Of a stretch of 64,000 nucleotides of DNA, positions 1 through 8,603 are shown in pieces. Numbering within the stretch: position 1 is the first letter of the stretch; each line of letters starts with the position of its first letter. The translations under genes were made by a program, and so were the position numbers. Below the pieces are notes generated by a model. It was given only the letters and a program-made list of their open reading frames with translations. It made no database searches and had not been told where the DNA came from. The DNA lies in the NCBI RefSeq assembly GCF_033097505.1, contig NZ_AP028654.1:1056001-1120000 (forward strand), in the 5' to 3' direction. The stretch is from Helicovermis profundi (lineage in GTDB: Bacteria > Bacillota > Clostridia > Peptostreptococcales > Acidaminobacteraceae).

Positions 1-148
1 ACCATACTGTGTTAGAGAATAATGTTAATTTAAGAGATTCTTCATTCATATAGCCTAACATTAAGATTTCATTAGTTGTATTATTTTGTATAATGCATGG
101 AATAAGACCTGCACTATCGTATTTAAGATTACTTAGTATTTTATTCAT
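1..148 (-). CDS. hisI: Phosphoribosyl-AMP cyclohydrolase HisI, 5' part only
   Basis: The translation from the ATG at 148 reads about 49 residues before the left edge and includes LKYDSAGLIPCI, ILMLGYMNEESL and a terminal TVW, the conserved start of HisI, which opens the ring of phosphoribosyl-AMP in histidine synthesis. A GAGAGGG ribosome site precedes the start. It lies 109 bases after hisF in the same direction and is presumably the last or next-to-last gene of the operon. The 3' part is outside the window, so I cannot tell whether it is a HisI or a HisIE fusion. Confidence 0.9.
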   Translation of the reverse strand, partial: MNKILSNLKYDSAGLIPCIIQNNTTNEILMLGYMNEESLKLTLFSNTVW

Positions 149-257
149 ATTCTTTGCCCTCTCTATATATAATAAATAGTATTTGTATATTTATTAAGAT
201 TTTTATTTTTTTTCACTTTCTTATTTTGCTAGTATTATATCTAAAATGCAAGTGATT

Positions 258-1016
258 TTAAAGCCTTACATTGATAGAATTTTCCTTTAAGTAGTTTTTT
301 AAATCTACTATTTTTATTTCTTTATTATGAAATACGCTTGCTGCAAGAACTCCATCCGCTTTTCCAATTTTTATTGCATCTTTAAAATGTTCCATAGTAC
401 CTGCACCACCTGATGCTATTATTGGAACATTTACTGCTTTTGATATTATAGAAGTTATTTCATTATCATATCCATTCTTAACTCCATCAGAGTCAATAGA
501 ATTAATTACAATTTCACCTGCACCTAAACTTACGCCTTTAATAGCCCATTCAATAGCATCAAGATTAGTCTTTTTTCTTCCACCATTAAGGTATACGTCC
601 CAAGATCCTTGAGTATATTTTTTAATATCCATAGAAAGTACAACGCATTGATTGCCAAATTTTTTTGAGGCTTGTGTTATTAAACTTGGATTCAATATAG
701 CAGCTGAATTTATTGAAACTTTATCAGCCCCCGAGTATAGAACACGTGTAAAATCTTCAATAGTTCTAATACCACCACCAATAGTAAATGGAATATTAAT
801 ATTTTTTGCGACTTCTTTAATAATATCTGTAAAAATATTTCGATTTTCATTTGTTGCAGTAATATCGTATAAAACTAATTCATCTGCACCATTTTCTGAG
901 TAGTATTTTCCAAGTTTAACAGGATCATCTATTGTTTTTAAATTTGCAAACTTTTGTCCTTTTACAACCATACCATTTTTTACATCAAGGCAAGGTATAA
1001 TTCTTTTAGCTATCAT
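258..1016 (-). CDS. hisF: Imidazole glycerol phosphate synthase, cyclase subunit HisF
   Basis: This 252-residue (beta/alpha)8 barrel is of normal length. It starts [15 protein letters not shown], with the catalytic Asp at residue 11 and the second catalytic Asp at 130 in VVLSMDIKK. The phosphate-binding loops [16 protein letters not shown] and IASGGAG are present. With HisH it converts PRFAR plus ammonia into imidazole glycerol phosphate and AICAR in the cytoplasm. Its ATG overlaps the end of hisA by four bases, which implies translational coupling. Confidence 0.97.
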   Translation of the reverse strand: MIAKRIIPCLDVKNGMVVKGQKFANLKTIDDPVKLGKYYSENGADELVLYDITATNENRNIFTDIIKEVAKNINIPFTIGGGIRTIEDFTRVLYSGADKVSINSAAILNPSLITQASKKFGNQCVVLSMDIKKYTQGSWDVYLNGGRKKTNLDAIEWAIKGVSLGAGEIVINSIDSDGVKNGYDNEITSIISKAVNVPIIASGGAGTMEHFKDAIKIGKADGVLAASVFHNKEIKIVDLKNYLKENSINVRL

Positions 1017-1723
1017 TTAATCATCTCCAAAACAGTATTAAAATCTATTATATTTTCATAAAAAGCTTTCCCTATAATTGCGCTGTATACACCTAATTCA
1101 TTCAATTTAAGAATATCTGAAGAAGAAGATATTCCACCAGAGGCAATTAGTTTTATTTTATAGTTCTTAGATATATATTCAATAATTTCAAAGTTGGGAC
1201 CTTCTAATGCGCCATCTTTAGAAATATCAGTGTAGAGAATTCTTTGAACCCCAATATCTTCTAAATATTTAATAAAATCTTTTACTTTAAGAGAAGATGA
1301 TTCAATCCATCCATTTGTAGTTACAAAATCATCTAAACAATCTACAGATACTATAATATTTTCTGGATAATCTTTAACTAGTTTTTTTAGGAGTTTTGGA
1401 TTTTCTATTGCAATAGTGCCAAGTATTACATTAAAACCAAGTTTAATTAAATTTTCAGCATTTTCATATGTTCTAATACCGCCGCCAATTTGAAATTCCA
1501 TACTATACTTACTATTTAAATCTTTTATAAAATTCAAATTTTTGTTTTCTTTATTTAAGGCTCCATCTAAATTTACTATATGAAGAAATTTACTACCTTT
1601 ATTTTTCCAAAATTCAAAAGCTTCATAAGGTGATTTGTAATAAACAGTTTTTTTATCTATATCACCTTGAAAAAGTCTTACGCATTCGCCATTTGTTATA
1701 TCTATTGCAGGAAATATTATCAT
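1013..1723 (-). CDS. hisA: ProFAR isomerase HisA
   Basis: A 236-residue barrel homologous to HisF, beginning [17 protein letters not shown] with the catalytic Asp at residue 8 and the second Asp at about 128 (IIVSVDCLD). The GGGIRTYE and IASGGISS loops bind the two phosphates. It performs the Amadori isomerisation of ProFAR to PRFAR. It sits between hisH (3-base gap) and hisF (4-base overlap), the usual H-A-F order. Confidence 0.97.
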   Translation of the reverse strand: MIIFPAIDITNGECVRLFQGDIDKKTVYYKSPYEAFEFWKNKGSKFLHIVNLDGALNKENKNLNFIKDLNSKYSMEFQIGGGIRTYENAENLIKLGFNVILGTIAIENPKLLKKLVKDYPENIIVSVDCLDDFVTTNGWIESSSLKVKDFIKYLEDIGVQRILYTDISKDGALEGPNFEIIEYISKNYKIKLIASGGISSSSDILKLNELGVYSAIIGKAFYENIIDFNTVLEMIK

Positions 1724-1726
1724 ATA

Positions 1727-2377
1727 TTACTCCTTTTTTATAAGCATTTTTTTAAGATTATTAAGAATTAATTTTCCAGTATCTGAACTTTTTTCTGGAT
1801 GGAATTGCATTCCAATAATATTGTTTTTTCTAACCATTGCCGGAACTTTAACGTTGTAATTTGCATAAAGAAGTAAATCTTCATTATTATAATTTGATAA
1901 ATAATATGAATGAACGAAATACGCATATTTATCTTCCAAATCATTTGTGAGAAGTGAGTTAGAATTTGAAAGTTCATTAACTGAACCTATTGAGTTGTTT
2001 TTAAGAATATTCCATCCCATATGCGGAACTTTAATAGTAGAATCTTTAAAATTAAATTTAATAAATTCGCCCTTTAAAAGACCTAGACCCTCAAATTCAC
2101 CATTTTCATATGATTTATCAAATAAAACTTGCATGCCTAAACAAATTCCAATAATTGTTTTGTTTTCTTTAGCTAATGATTTGATTACCTTATCAAGTCC
2201 TGTATTTTTAAGTGATATCATAGCATCTTCAAAAGCACCTACACCTGGAAGTACTACGATGTCGGCAGCCATTATTTCTTCCTTATCAGATGAAATTTTT
2301 ATATCCTTATCTAAATCTTTAAAAAAATTATAAGCATTTAGAATATTTCCTACTTTATAATCAATAATTACTAACAT
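1727..2377 (-). CDS. hisH: Imidazole glycerol phosphate synthase, glutaminase subunit HisH
   Basis: A class I glutamine amidotransferase of 216 residues. The nucleophile Cys79 is in IIGICLGMQ, and His193 and Glu195 are in GMQFHPEKS, giving an intact Cys-His-Glu triad. It releases ammonia from glutamine and channels it to HisF. The oxyanion-strand region reads LPGVGAFEDA. It lies 22 bases after hisB and 3 bases before hisA. Confidence 0.97.
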   Translation of the reverse strand: MLVIIDYKVGNILNAYNFFKDLDKDIKISSDKEEIMAADIVVLPGVGAFEDAMISLKNTGLDKVIKSLAKENKTIIGICLGMQVLFDKSYENGEFEGLGLLKGEFIKFNFKDSTIKVPHMGWNILKNNSIGSVNELSNSNSLLTNDLEDKYAYFVHSYYLSNYNNEDLLLYANYNVKVPAMVRKNNIIGMQFHPEKSSDTGKLILNNLKKMLIKKE

Positions 2378-2399
2378 AATATTTCCTCACTTTATTTTA

Positions 2400-2984
2400 T
2401 TAAATTACACCTTTTGATGATGGAATTCCATATACTTTAGAATCTATAGATACAGCTTCTTTTAATGTTAATGCTAAACTTTTAAATATACCTTCAATTA
2501 TATGGTGAGCATTAATTCCATAAATAATATTAATATGAAGAGTAATTTCTGCATTAATAGCAAGTGCATATAAAAATTCTTTTAATGTTTCTGTTTCAAA
2601 GTTGCCAACTTTCGAAGTCTGAAATACATAATCAAATACTAAAAAACCTCTTCCGCTAATATCTACAGTTGATTGCAGCAAAGCTTCATCCATAGCTACA
2701 AAAGAATTTGAAAATCTTTTAATTCCTTCTTTATTTTTTAAAGTTTCTTTTAGTGATTTTCCGAGTGTGATTCCAATATCTTCTACAGTGTGATGAGTAT
2801 CAACGTACAAATCACCTTTACAGCTTAAATCAATATCAATATTTGAATGTTTGGAAAAAGATATTAACATATGATCTAAAAAGCCAACTCCGGTATCTAT
2901 ATTTGAAGCTCCTTTTCCATCTAAATTAATTGAAATATTTATATCGGTTTCATTAGTTTTTCTCTTTAAGTTATATTTTCTCAT
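2400..2984 (-). CDS. hisB: Imidazoleglycerol-phosphate dehydratase HisB
   Basis: A single-domain dehydratase of 194 residues without the phosphatase domain seen in enterics. Two metal-binding motifs are visible: GFLDHML with DTHHTVEDIG, and NAHHIIEG. I chose the ATG at 2984 (MRKYNLKRK) rather than an in-frame TTG 12 bases upstream, because GGAG lies at normal spacing before it and within the end of hisC. It overlaps hisC by 14 bases. It makes imidazole acetol phosphate for HisC. Confidence 0.95.
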   Translation of the reverse strand: MRKYNLKRKTNETDINISINLDGKGASNIDTGVGFLDHMLISFSKHSNIDIDLSCKGDLYVDTHHTVEDIGITLGKSLKETLKNKEGIKRFSNSFVAMDEALLQSTVDISGRGFLVFDYVFQTSKVGNFETETLKEFLYALAINAEITLHINIIYGINAHHIIEGIFKSLALTLKEAVSIDSKVYGIPSSKGVI

Positions 2985-4005
2985 ATTCTTCTCCAATAAT
3001 TTCTAAAATTTTATTGTTAATATCAGTTGTACCAATTGAGAATCTAATATAATCTTTTAAAATTGGAATATCTTTAAAATCTCTAATTAATATATTATTA
3101 GCATTAAATTTTTTTAATATATTTTCTTTATTATTTACTTTTAGAAGTATAAAGTTTGCTTTTGAAGCCGTTAGATTTTGGCTAGAATTTTTAAAATCGA
3201 ATTTATCTTTATTAGCAATCGAATTTAAGCTAGTAATAATACGCTCTCTTTCGTTAATAATAGAATTAATTTTATCTATAAATATTTCTCTTTCATCCAT
3301 AGCAATAGTTCCGATTTTTTGAGAAAAACTATTTAAGTTGTATGGCATTTTAGTTGAATATAATTTTTTAATAATTTCTTTTGAAGCTACTCCATATCCA
3401 ATTCTTAAACTAGCTAAAGCAAAGCCTTTAGAAAGAGTTCTCATAACAATTAAGTTAGGAAAATCGTTAATTAAATCTACAGTAGTTAAATTTGCGAATT
3501 CATAATATGCCTCATCTACAACGACATAGCTTTTTACTGATTTTAGTAATCTGATAATTTCATCTTTAGAAATCAATTCACCTGTAGGATTATTTGGATT
3601 ACATAAAAATACAATTTTCGCATTACTATTATTTGCAGTAGTTATTAGTTCATCGATATTAATTTTTAGATTTGCTTTTGTTTCTAAATACTTACATCCT
3701 CTATTTAGTGAAAAAACTTTATATTCCATAAAAGTAGGGGAGTGAGAAAGTACAGTATCATCTGATGTTGTTAAAGAATCTATTATTATTTTTATTAGTT
3801 CATCCGAACCATTGGTACATATTAGTTCATCAATATCAGCATTTACATAAGTTGAAATAGCTTTTCTTAAATCTGTTGAATCAGTATCGGGATAAAGATT
3901 AAAATCAAAATCTGAAATAACGTCTTTAATTTTAGAATAAAATATACTAACACTATTATAAGGATTTTCATTTGCATTTAGTTTAAATATTGCTTGAGTA
4001 TTCAT
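2971..4005 (-). CDS. hisC: Histidinol-phosphate aminotransferase HisC
   Basis: A fold-type I PLP aminotransferase of 344 residues. KLNANENPY near the N terminus, CNPNNPTG, VVVDEAYYEF with Asp164, and the PLP lysine Lys193 in TLSKGFALASLRIGYG all match the family. The start is the ATG at 4005 behind AAGGTGA; an upstream in-frame GTG overlaps that ribosome site. The N terminus is shorter than in many HisC proteins, which usually have 20 to 30 residues before NENP. It transaminates imidazole acetol phosphate. Confidence 0.93.
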   Translation of the reverse strand: MNTQAIFKLNANENPYNSVSIFYSKIKDVISDFDFNLYPDTDSTDLRKAISTYVNADIDELICTNGSDELIKIIIDSLTTSDDTVLSHSPTFMEYKVFSLNRGCKYLETKANLKINIDELITTANNSNAKIVFLCNPNNPTGELISKDEIIRLLKSVKSYVVVDEAYYEFANLTTVDLINDFPNLIVMRTLSKGFALASLRIGYGVASKEIIKKLYSTKMPYNLNSFSQKIGTIAMDEREIFIDKINSIINERERIITSLNSIANKDKFDFKNSSQNLTASKANFILLKVNNKENILKKFNANNILIRDFKDIPILKDYIRFSIGTTDINNKILEIIGEEYEKI

Positions 4006-4041
4006 ATAAATCACCTTGAACTTTCATTATTTTATTTTAGA

Positions 4042-5325
4042 TTATAATTTTCTTATTTTTGCTGAGTTTAAATGTCCATCTAATCCTTCAACATCAGCTA
4101 TTATTGAAATACTATTAATTACTTTATTAAAAGCATCTTTACTATATTCAATATAATTTGGTTTTTTAATAAAATCATCAACGCTAAGAGGGGAAGAAAA
4201 TCTTGCGTTTCCACTAGTAGGTAATGTGTGATTTGTTCCAGCTAGATAGTCACCTAAGACTTCAGGACTATATTCTCCTAGAAATATTGATCCGGCATTT
4301 TTTATATCTTTTAAATATTGCTTAGGATTTTCAATCATTATTTCTAAATGCTCTGGAGCTATTAAATTTGATATACTAATTGCTTCTTTAATATCTGATA
4401 CTAGAATGATATATAGATTATTATTAATAGATTCTTTTAAGATTTTTTTTCTATTAAGTTCTCCTAATTGAATATCTAATTCCAGTTTGATTTTTTCAAT
4501 AATTTCTTTATCTTTAGTAACAAGGAACATTTTAGCTAGCTCATCGTGTTCACCTTGAGCCAATAAATCCGCCACAATAAATGAAATATTTGTGTATTTG
4601 TCGGCAATTATAAGAATTTCACTAGGACCTGCAATCATATCAATTCCAATCTTTCCGTATAGAATTTTCTTTGCTATGGCTACGTATTTATTGCCAGGTC
4701 CTACAACTTTATCAGCTTTTTTAATACTTTCAGTGCCAAATGTAACTGCTGCAACAGCCTGTGCTCCTCCAATTTTATATATCTCGTCAATTCCAAGTAA
4801 GTCTGCTGTAACCAATACATAAGGATTGATATTTCCATCTTTATTAGGAGGAGTAATAATACAAATTTCTTCAACGTTTGCCAGTTTTGCAGGTATAGCA
4901 TTCATTAAAATAGTAGAGGGGTAATTAGCTTTTCCGCCAGGTATATAAAGTGCAACTCGCTCAATTGGCCTAATTAATTGGCCTAATTCTATACCTTCTT
5001 TTTTAAGTGACCATTCACTTTTAATTTGTTTTTTATGAAATTCATATATATTTTCTTTAGCTTCTTTAATAGCTATTAAAAAATCCTCAGTAATTAATTT
5101 ATAAGCATTTTGAATTTCAAGTTTTGTAACTTTAAGTGTAGTTAAGTTTGCATTATCAAATTTTTTTGCATATTCTAAAAGTTTTTCATCTCCATATTGC
5201 TTAACGTTATTAATAATTTCCATTACATCATCTTCAATTTTTCTATTTGATATAATGTCTGATTCATTAAATAGAATGTTATTTAGGTCATTTATATTTT
5301 TTGTTTTCATATCTAGAACTTTCAT
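4042..5325 (-). CDS. hisD: Histidinol dehydrogenase HisD
   Basis: 427 residues, a normal length. Recognisable blocks are YIPGGKANYPSTILMNAIPA, VDMIAGPSEI-like sequence (IDMIAGPSEILIIAD), LLAQGEHDE, LIAPEHLEIM with the catalytic Glu-His pair, and DYLAGTNHTLPTSGNARF. These include the zinc ligands and base. The enzyme carries out the last two steps, oxidising histidinol to histidine with NAD. GAGGT precedes the ATG. It lies between hisG (54-base gap) and hisC (36-base gap). Confidence 0.97.
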   Translation of the reverse strand: MKVLDMKTKNINDLNNILFNESDIISNRKIEDDVMEIINNVKQYGDEKLLEYAKKFDNANLTTLKVTKLEIQNAYKLITEDFLIAIKEAKENIYEFHKKQIKSEWSLKKEGIELGQLIRPIERVALYIPGGKANYPSTILMNAIPAKLANVEEICIITPPNKDGNINPYVLVTADLLGIDEIYKIGGAQAVAAVTFGTESIKKADKVVGPGNKYVAIAKKILYGKIGIDMIAGPSEILIIADKYTNISFIVADLLAQGEHDELAKMFLVTKDKEIIEKIKLELDIQLGELNRKKILKESINNNLYIILVSDIKEAISISNLIAPEHLEIMIENPKQYLKDIKNAGSIFLGEYSPEVLGDYLAGTNHTLPTSGNARFSSPLSVDDFIKKPNYIEYSKDAFNKVINSISIIADVEGLDGHLNSAKIRKL

Positions 5326-5379
5326 GCTTACCTCGCTTTTTCTCTTATTTTTAAAATTTTTCTAATTAAGCAAAAGATA

Positions 5380-5982
5380 TTAATTAATTGTGCTAATAAA
5401 ATTTGTAATTGAAGAAAACTTTGTTTTATATGATACTTTATTTGCAATAACTCTAGTTGAAACTGTATTAATCACTTCAAGTACTTCAAGGTTATTTTCT
5501 TTTAAAGTGCTACCTGTCTCAACAATATCTACTATAAAGTCACTTATTCCAACTAAAGGTGCAAGTTCTACAGAGCCATTTAACTTAATTACTTTACCAA
5601 TTAAATTATTAGATTTTAGAAATTCTTTAGCCTGAGTAGTGTACTTTGATGCAATTCTAATATTATCTAATTTTCTTATATTTGTATTTTTATATCCAGC
5701 TAGGCAAAGATCACATTTACCAGTTTTTAAATCTTCTACTTCAAATACGTCATATTCTTTTTCTCTGAGTATATCTTTTCCTACAATTCCTATATCAGCA
5801 ATTGAGTTTTCTACGTAAATAGGAACGTCTTCTGATTTAACGTATATTATAGAGATTGAATTTGAATCATCTGTAATAATAAGTTTGCGTTTTGAATTTT
5901 CTGTAAAAGTGTATCCACTTTCAGTTAGTAATTCGTATATTACTTTGCTTATTCTTCCTTTTGCGATTGCTATTTTAATCAT
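5380..5982 (-). CDS. hisG: ATP phosphoribosyltransferase catalytic subunit HisG, short form
   Basis: 200 residues, the short form that lacks the C-terminal ACT-like regulatory domain. MIKIAIAKGRI starts the protein, and DIGIVGKDIL, RIASKYTTQAKEFL and the PRPP-binding-like GSVELAPLVGISDFIVDIVETG follow. This form works only with HisZ, which is encoded immediately upstream (10-base gap). The complex catalyses the committed step, ATP plus PRPP, and is the target of histidine feedback. Confidence 0.96.
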   Translation of the reverse strand: MIKIAIAKGRISKVIYELLTESGYTFTENSKRKLIITDDSNSISIIYVKSEDVPIYVENSIADIGIVGKDILREKEYDVFEVEDLKTGKCDLCLAGYKNTNIRKLDNIRIASKYTTQAKEFLKSNNLIGKVIKLNGSVELAPLVGISDFIVDIVETGSTLKENNLEVLEVINTVSTRVIANKVSYKTKFSSITNFISTIN

Positions 5983-5992
5983 TATTTACCAC

Positions 5993-7231
5993 CTAGTGTA
6001 TTGATATAGTATTGTCTTCGGTTATAGAAACTAAAAAATTGTCTATGGTACTTTTATAAGATGTGTTTTTTACTTGGTTAATTATTGTAAGATTCTCTTC
6101 GTTAAAATTAATAATAGTCTTTGAATTTAGAAAATAGCTAGTTTGTAAATAATCACTTGTAAGTGATTCAATCATATTAATTTTTACGCTTAATCCTTTG
6201 TTTCTTAAATCCTCTGACAGTTGATACGCTTTTTTTCTAAAAGATTCTCGATATAGTATTGTATAATCTGACATTTGACCATTGCTAAAATTTTTTTTCA
6301 TATTAATCACCTCTATAGTATTTTTGATATCTATTGCAAAACCACATGCGGGAATATTTGCATTGTAATTATTTGATAGTTTATTGTATCTTCCGCCGTA
6401 CAAAACAGGTTTATTATTAGTAGTAGAATAAAATTTGAATATAAGACTAGAGTAGTAATCTTGATTATTTGAAAAACCTAAATCAATTTCAATATTTTCA
6501 TTAACGTCTATATCTGATAGGAAAGATAAAATATATTCTAAATTTTCAATTGATTTATCCATATTCTTATTTAAAGCTAATTTTTTACCTTTTTTTAAAA
6601 CATCTGTTGGATTACCAAAAAGTATTGGAATTTGAATTAAAACATTTGAGTACTTTTCATTAAGATTTAAAAATCTTAGATATTCTTTTAATTCGGGAAT
6701 GTTTTTACTTTCAACTAATTTTATTAATTTATTCTCTGAATTAATATCGAGCTTTAATTCTTCTAAAATCGAATGAAAGTAGTTAATTTCACCAATATCA
6801 ATTTTAAGATTATTAATTTTTAGTTTTTTTAGAATATTTAATCCAAGATTTAGTATTTCAATATCGCTTTCGAAATGAGTATTTCCAAAATATTCTACAC
6901 CTGCATTTAATACTTCTTTGGAGGAATTTTGATCATTGGAATTCCAGCCAAAAGTGCTAGTTTTGTAAAAATATTTACTAAAACCGTTGTTTTTAATATT
7001 TTTCTCAGCTAAAAATTTTGTAAGTGATACGGTTGGGTCTTTTCTGAGACAAATAAGTTTCCCATTTAAATCAATATATTTAACTGTTGTATTTTCCTTA
7101 GTCAAATTTTGCGATGTTTCAAGAGTAGGAATAAAAAATTCTTTATAACCGCATAATTTGGATTCATTTTCTAAAGTGCTGAAAATCTTATTTATTAAGT
7201 AGTGATCATTTTTGTTAGTATCTAGTAGCAT
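5993..7231 (-). CDS. hisZ: ATP phosphoribosyltransferase regulatory subunit HisZ
   Basis: A 412-residue histidyl-tRNA-synthetase-like protein. Class II synthetase features are visible in FFIPTLETSQNL, a motif-2-like ICLRKDPTVSLTKF and a late YGGRYNKL with GFAIDI, but the N-terminal and catalytic details are divergent, as in HisZ. Adjacency to a short hisG makes HisZ much more likely than HisS. It is the first structural gene after the attenuator, and AGGAGGT lies just before its ATG. Confidence 0.9.
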   Translation of the reverse strand: MLLDTNKNDHYLINKIFSTLENESKLCGYKEFFIPTLETSQNLTKENTTVKYIDLNGKLICLRKDPTVSLTKFLAEKNIKNNGFSKYFYKTSTFGWNSNDQNSSKEVLNAGVEYFGNTHFESDIEILNLGLNILKKLKINNLKIDIGEINYFHSILEELKLDINSENKLIKLVESKNIPELKEYLRFLNLNEKYSNVLIQIPILFGNPTDVLKKGKKLALNKNMDKSIENLEYILSFLSDIDVNENIEIDLGFSNNQDYYSSLIFKFYSTTNNKPVLYGGRYNKLSNNYNANIPACGFAIDIKNTIEVINMKKNFSNGQMSDYTILYRESFRKKAYQLSEDLRNKGLSVKINMIESLTSDYLQTSYFLNSKTIINFNEENLTIINQVKNTSYKSTIDNFLVSITEDNTISIH

Positions 7232-7260
7232 ATAGACCTCCTGATTTTGTATTTTGTGTT

Positions 7261-7324
7261 AATAATAATTTTGAGTAATAATAATTTTGAGTAATAATAA
7301 TTTTGAGTAATAATAATTTTGAGT
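7261..7324. repeat. Four tandem copies of a 16-bp unit in the his leader
   Basis: AATAATAATTTTGAGT occurs four times in a row with no mismatch, between the attenuator terminator and the hisZ ribosome site. On the transcript strand it reads as an A/U-rich unit. It has no obvious fold, and perfect identity suggests recent slippage or expansion. Confidence 0.95.
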
Positions 7325-7327
7325 AAT

Positions 7328-7371
7328 AAAAAAGAACCTGATTTACAGATATGCATCTGTAAATCAGGTTC
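7328..7371 (-). terminator. Attenuator terminator of the his operon
   Basis: A 17-bp perfect stem (7334-7350 with 7355-7371) around a GCAT loop is followed, on the minus strand, by six U residues. It lies downstream of the His-rich leader peptide and upstream of hisZ, so it must be read through for operon expression. Confidence 0.93.
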
Positions 7372-7441
7372 TCAAAGAAAACCAATCACTAGATGCAAGC
7401 CCACGTACAGTAGAGCTTGCATCTATGATTAAAAATCATAT
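7367..7441 (-). promoter_or_regulatory. Alternative hairpins of the his attenuator
   Basis: Several overlapping pairings are visible on the minus strand. The His-codon segment 7458-7464 can pair with 7435-7441. That segment can instead pair with 7424-7430. The latter also belongs to a long hairpin formed by 7415-7430 with 7384-7400. A short hairpin (7377-7383 with 7367-7373) would take bases from the base of the terminator stem. This nested set is typical of ribosome-controlled attenuation. Which structure forms under starvation is not resolved from sequence alone. Confidence 0.7.
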
Positions 7442-7453
7442 AAACAAACTCAT

Positions 7454-7531
7454 CTAGATATGATGATGTAATTTTGTAATGTTGGTAATTAAATTCGTAT
7501 TATTTAAAGTATTGAAAATTTTTATGTTCAT
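7454..7531 (-). CDS. hisL: Histidine operon leader peptide (25 residues)
   Basis: A short reading frame with a strong AGGAG seven bases before its ATG at 7531. It ends TKLHHHI followed by TAG, so residues 22 to 24 are three consecutive CAT histidine codons at 7460-7468. It lies between the his promoter and the terminator hairpin. The arrangement is that of a ribosome-mediated attenuator leader: scarcity of charged His-tRNA would stall the ribosome just before the folding region. Low-GC Gram-positive his operons more usually use T-boxes, so this is notable. Confidence 0.88.
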   Translation of the reverse strand: MNIKIFNTLNNTNLITNITKLHHHI

Positions 7532-7574
7532 AGTGTTCTCCTAACAAATATTAATGTGTAAGTTGTTTTTTAGA

Positions 7575-7603
7575 ATATTAGCATGTGTAAAAGCAAAGGT
7601 CAA
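7575..7603 (-). promoter_or_regulatory. Sigma-A-type promoter of the his operon
   Basis: On the minus strand TTGACC (7598-7603), a 17-base spacer and TAATAT (7575-7580). It lies about 45 bases before the leader-peptide start and is the only good promoter upstream of the leader. Confidence 0.85.
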
Positions 7604-7842
7604 TAACAATATTTGTAAATTATTGATTTTATTCTATTAGAATTAAAAGTGAATGAAGTCACTTCAATACTTTACAGTGTTAAAGCGAAGAAGAAAAAAA
7701 ATAACAAAAAATAAAAAATCTTATAAGAATACTGTAGAAAGTACTTATTAATTTTTTGATATAATTAATAAATCTCGTGAAATATTTGCTATAATACATA
7801 ATGTAATGGTGAAGTTAAATTAGTTCAAAAAAAGGAGTATTT

Positions 7843-8319
7843 ATGGATTTTCAAGATATGACATCTACAAAAAAACCAATTGGTATAAGTATTATAACTT
7901 TTTTAAGTTTATTTCAAATTATGTTTTCTGTAGTTTTATTATTAATTGTATCATTTATTTTTATAATGAATCCTGCGGTAGGAAGTACTTCGTATAATAT
8001 AAAAGAATCATTTTCAAATACTCTTTTTAATCTACCCTCAAGTGCAATTGGCAATGTACATTTAAGTATTATATTTTTAGGAACGTTAATTCCTGCGATT
8101 ATTATTATGTTTATTTTAAGATATATTAAAAAACAAAGTATAAAAGGGTTAAGATCGGTAATTTTTATTAAAATAGTATTAGACGTTTTAAGAATGAGTG
8201 CCTTTAGTCTAGGAATTGATATAATTTTATTATTATTAGTTTTCAAAAATAAAAATGTAATGGATTTTATGAATGGCATATATGATCCTAAAAATAAATC
8301 TAATAAAGAAAAAATATAA
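7843..8319 (+). CDS. Small membrane protein of unknown function
   Basis: 158 residues with three or four predicted hydrophobic segments: about 15-42, 74-93 and 108-137, the last possibly being two. Short Lys-rich stretches lie at both ends. AAAGGAG precedes the ATG, and a TATAAT sits about 50 bases upstream without a convincing -35 box. I recognise no family motif and no catalytic residues. It is a single-gene unit with its own terminator and is divergent from the his operon. Confidence 0.75.
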   Translation: MDFQDMTSTKKPIGISIITFLSLFQIMFSVVLLLIVSFIFIMNPAVGSTSYNIKESFSNTLFNLPSSAIGNVHLSIIFLGTLIPAIIIMFILRYIKKQSIKGLRSVIFIKIVLDVLRMSAFSLGIDIILLLLVFKNKNVMDFMNGIYDPKNKSNKEKI

Positions 8320-8345
8320 GAATTTAATAGAAATTAGTAAAATGT

Positions 8346-8386
8346 AAAAAAGATATACTTAGATAATTTATAGGTATATCTTTTTT
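8346..8386 (+). terminator. Terminator after the small membrane protein
   Basis: AAAAAGATATAC pairs with GTATATCTTTTT and runs into a T stretch. It separates the preceding gene from the lysine operon promoter. Confidence 0.85.
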
Positions 8387-8433
8387 AATTATTTATCTTT
8401 TTAATATTAATTGTTCTAAAAATAATCACTTCG

Positions 8434-8462
8434 TTGACAAAATTTATTTCAAATGTTAAGAT
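8434..8462 (+). promoter_or_regulatory. Promoter of the asd-dap operon
   Basis: TTGACA (8434-8439), a 17-base spacer and TAAGAT (8457-8462). It leaves an untranslated leader of about 130 bases before asd. That leader contains a 9-bp hairpin (8539-8547 with 8565-8573) but no recognisable lysine riboswitch. Confidence 0.8.
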
Positions 8463-8603
8463 ACTTTAAATCATAATATTTTAATATAGTGAATATGTTG
8501 ATATTATGTGTTTTGTGCGCTAACAAAATTAAAAATTATACAATAATTATAAAAAATAGAAAATATTATTGTATTAAGAATTAAAGTGAAGTGGAGGCTT
8601 ATT

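Noticed and set aside
652..903. Frames on the strand opposite the his genes (for example 652-903 and 1947-2333)
   Set aside because: They are shadows of hisF and hisH, with no ribosome site and no family resemblance.
8463..8603. Lysine riboswitch before asd
   Set aside because: The leader is only about 130 bases, very AT-rich and lacks the conserved lysine-riboswitch core; only a 9-bp hairpin is seen.
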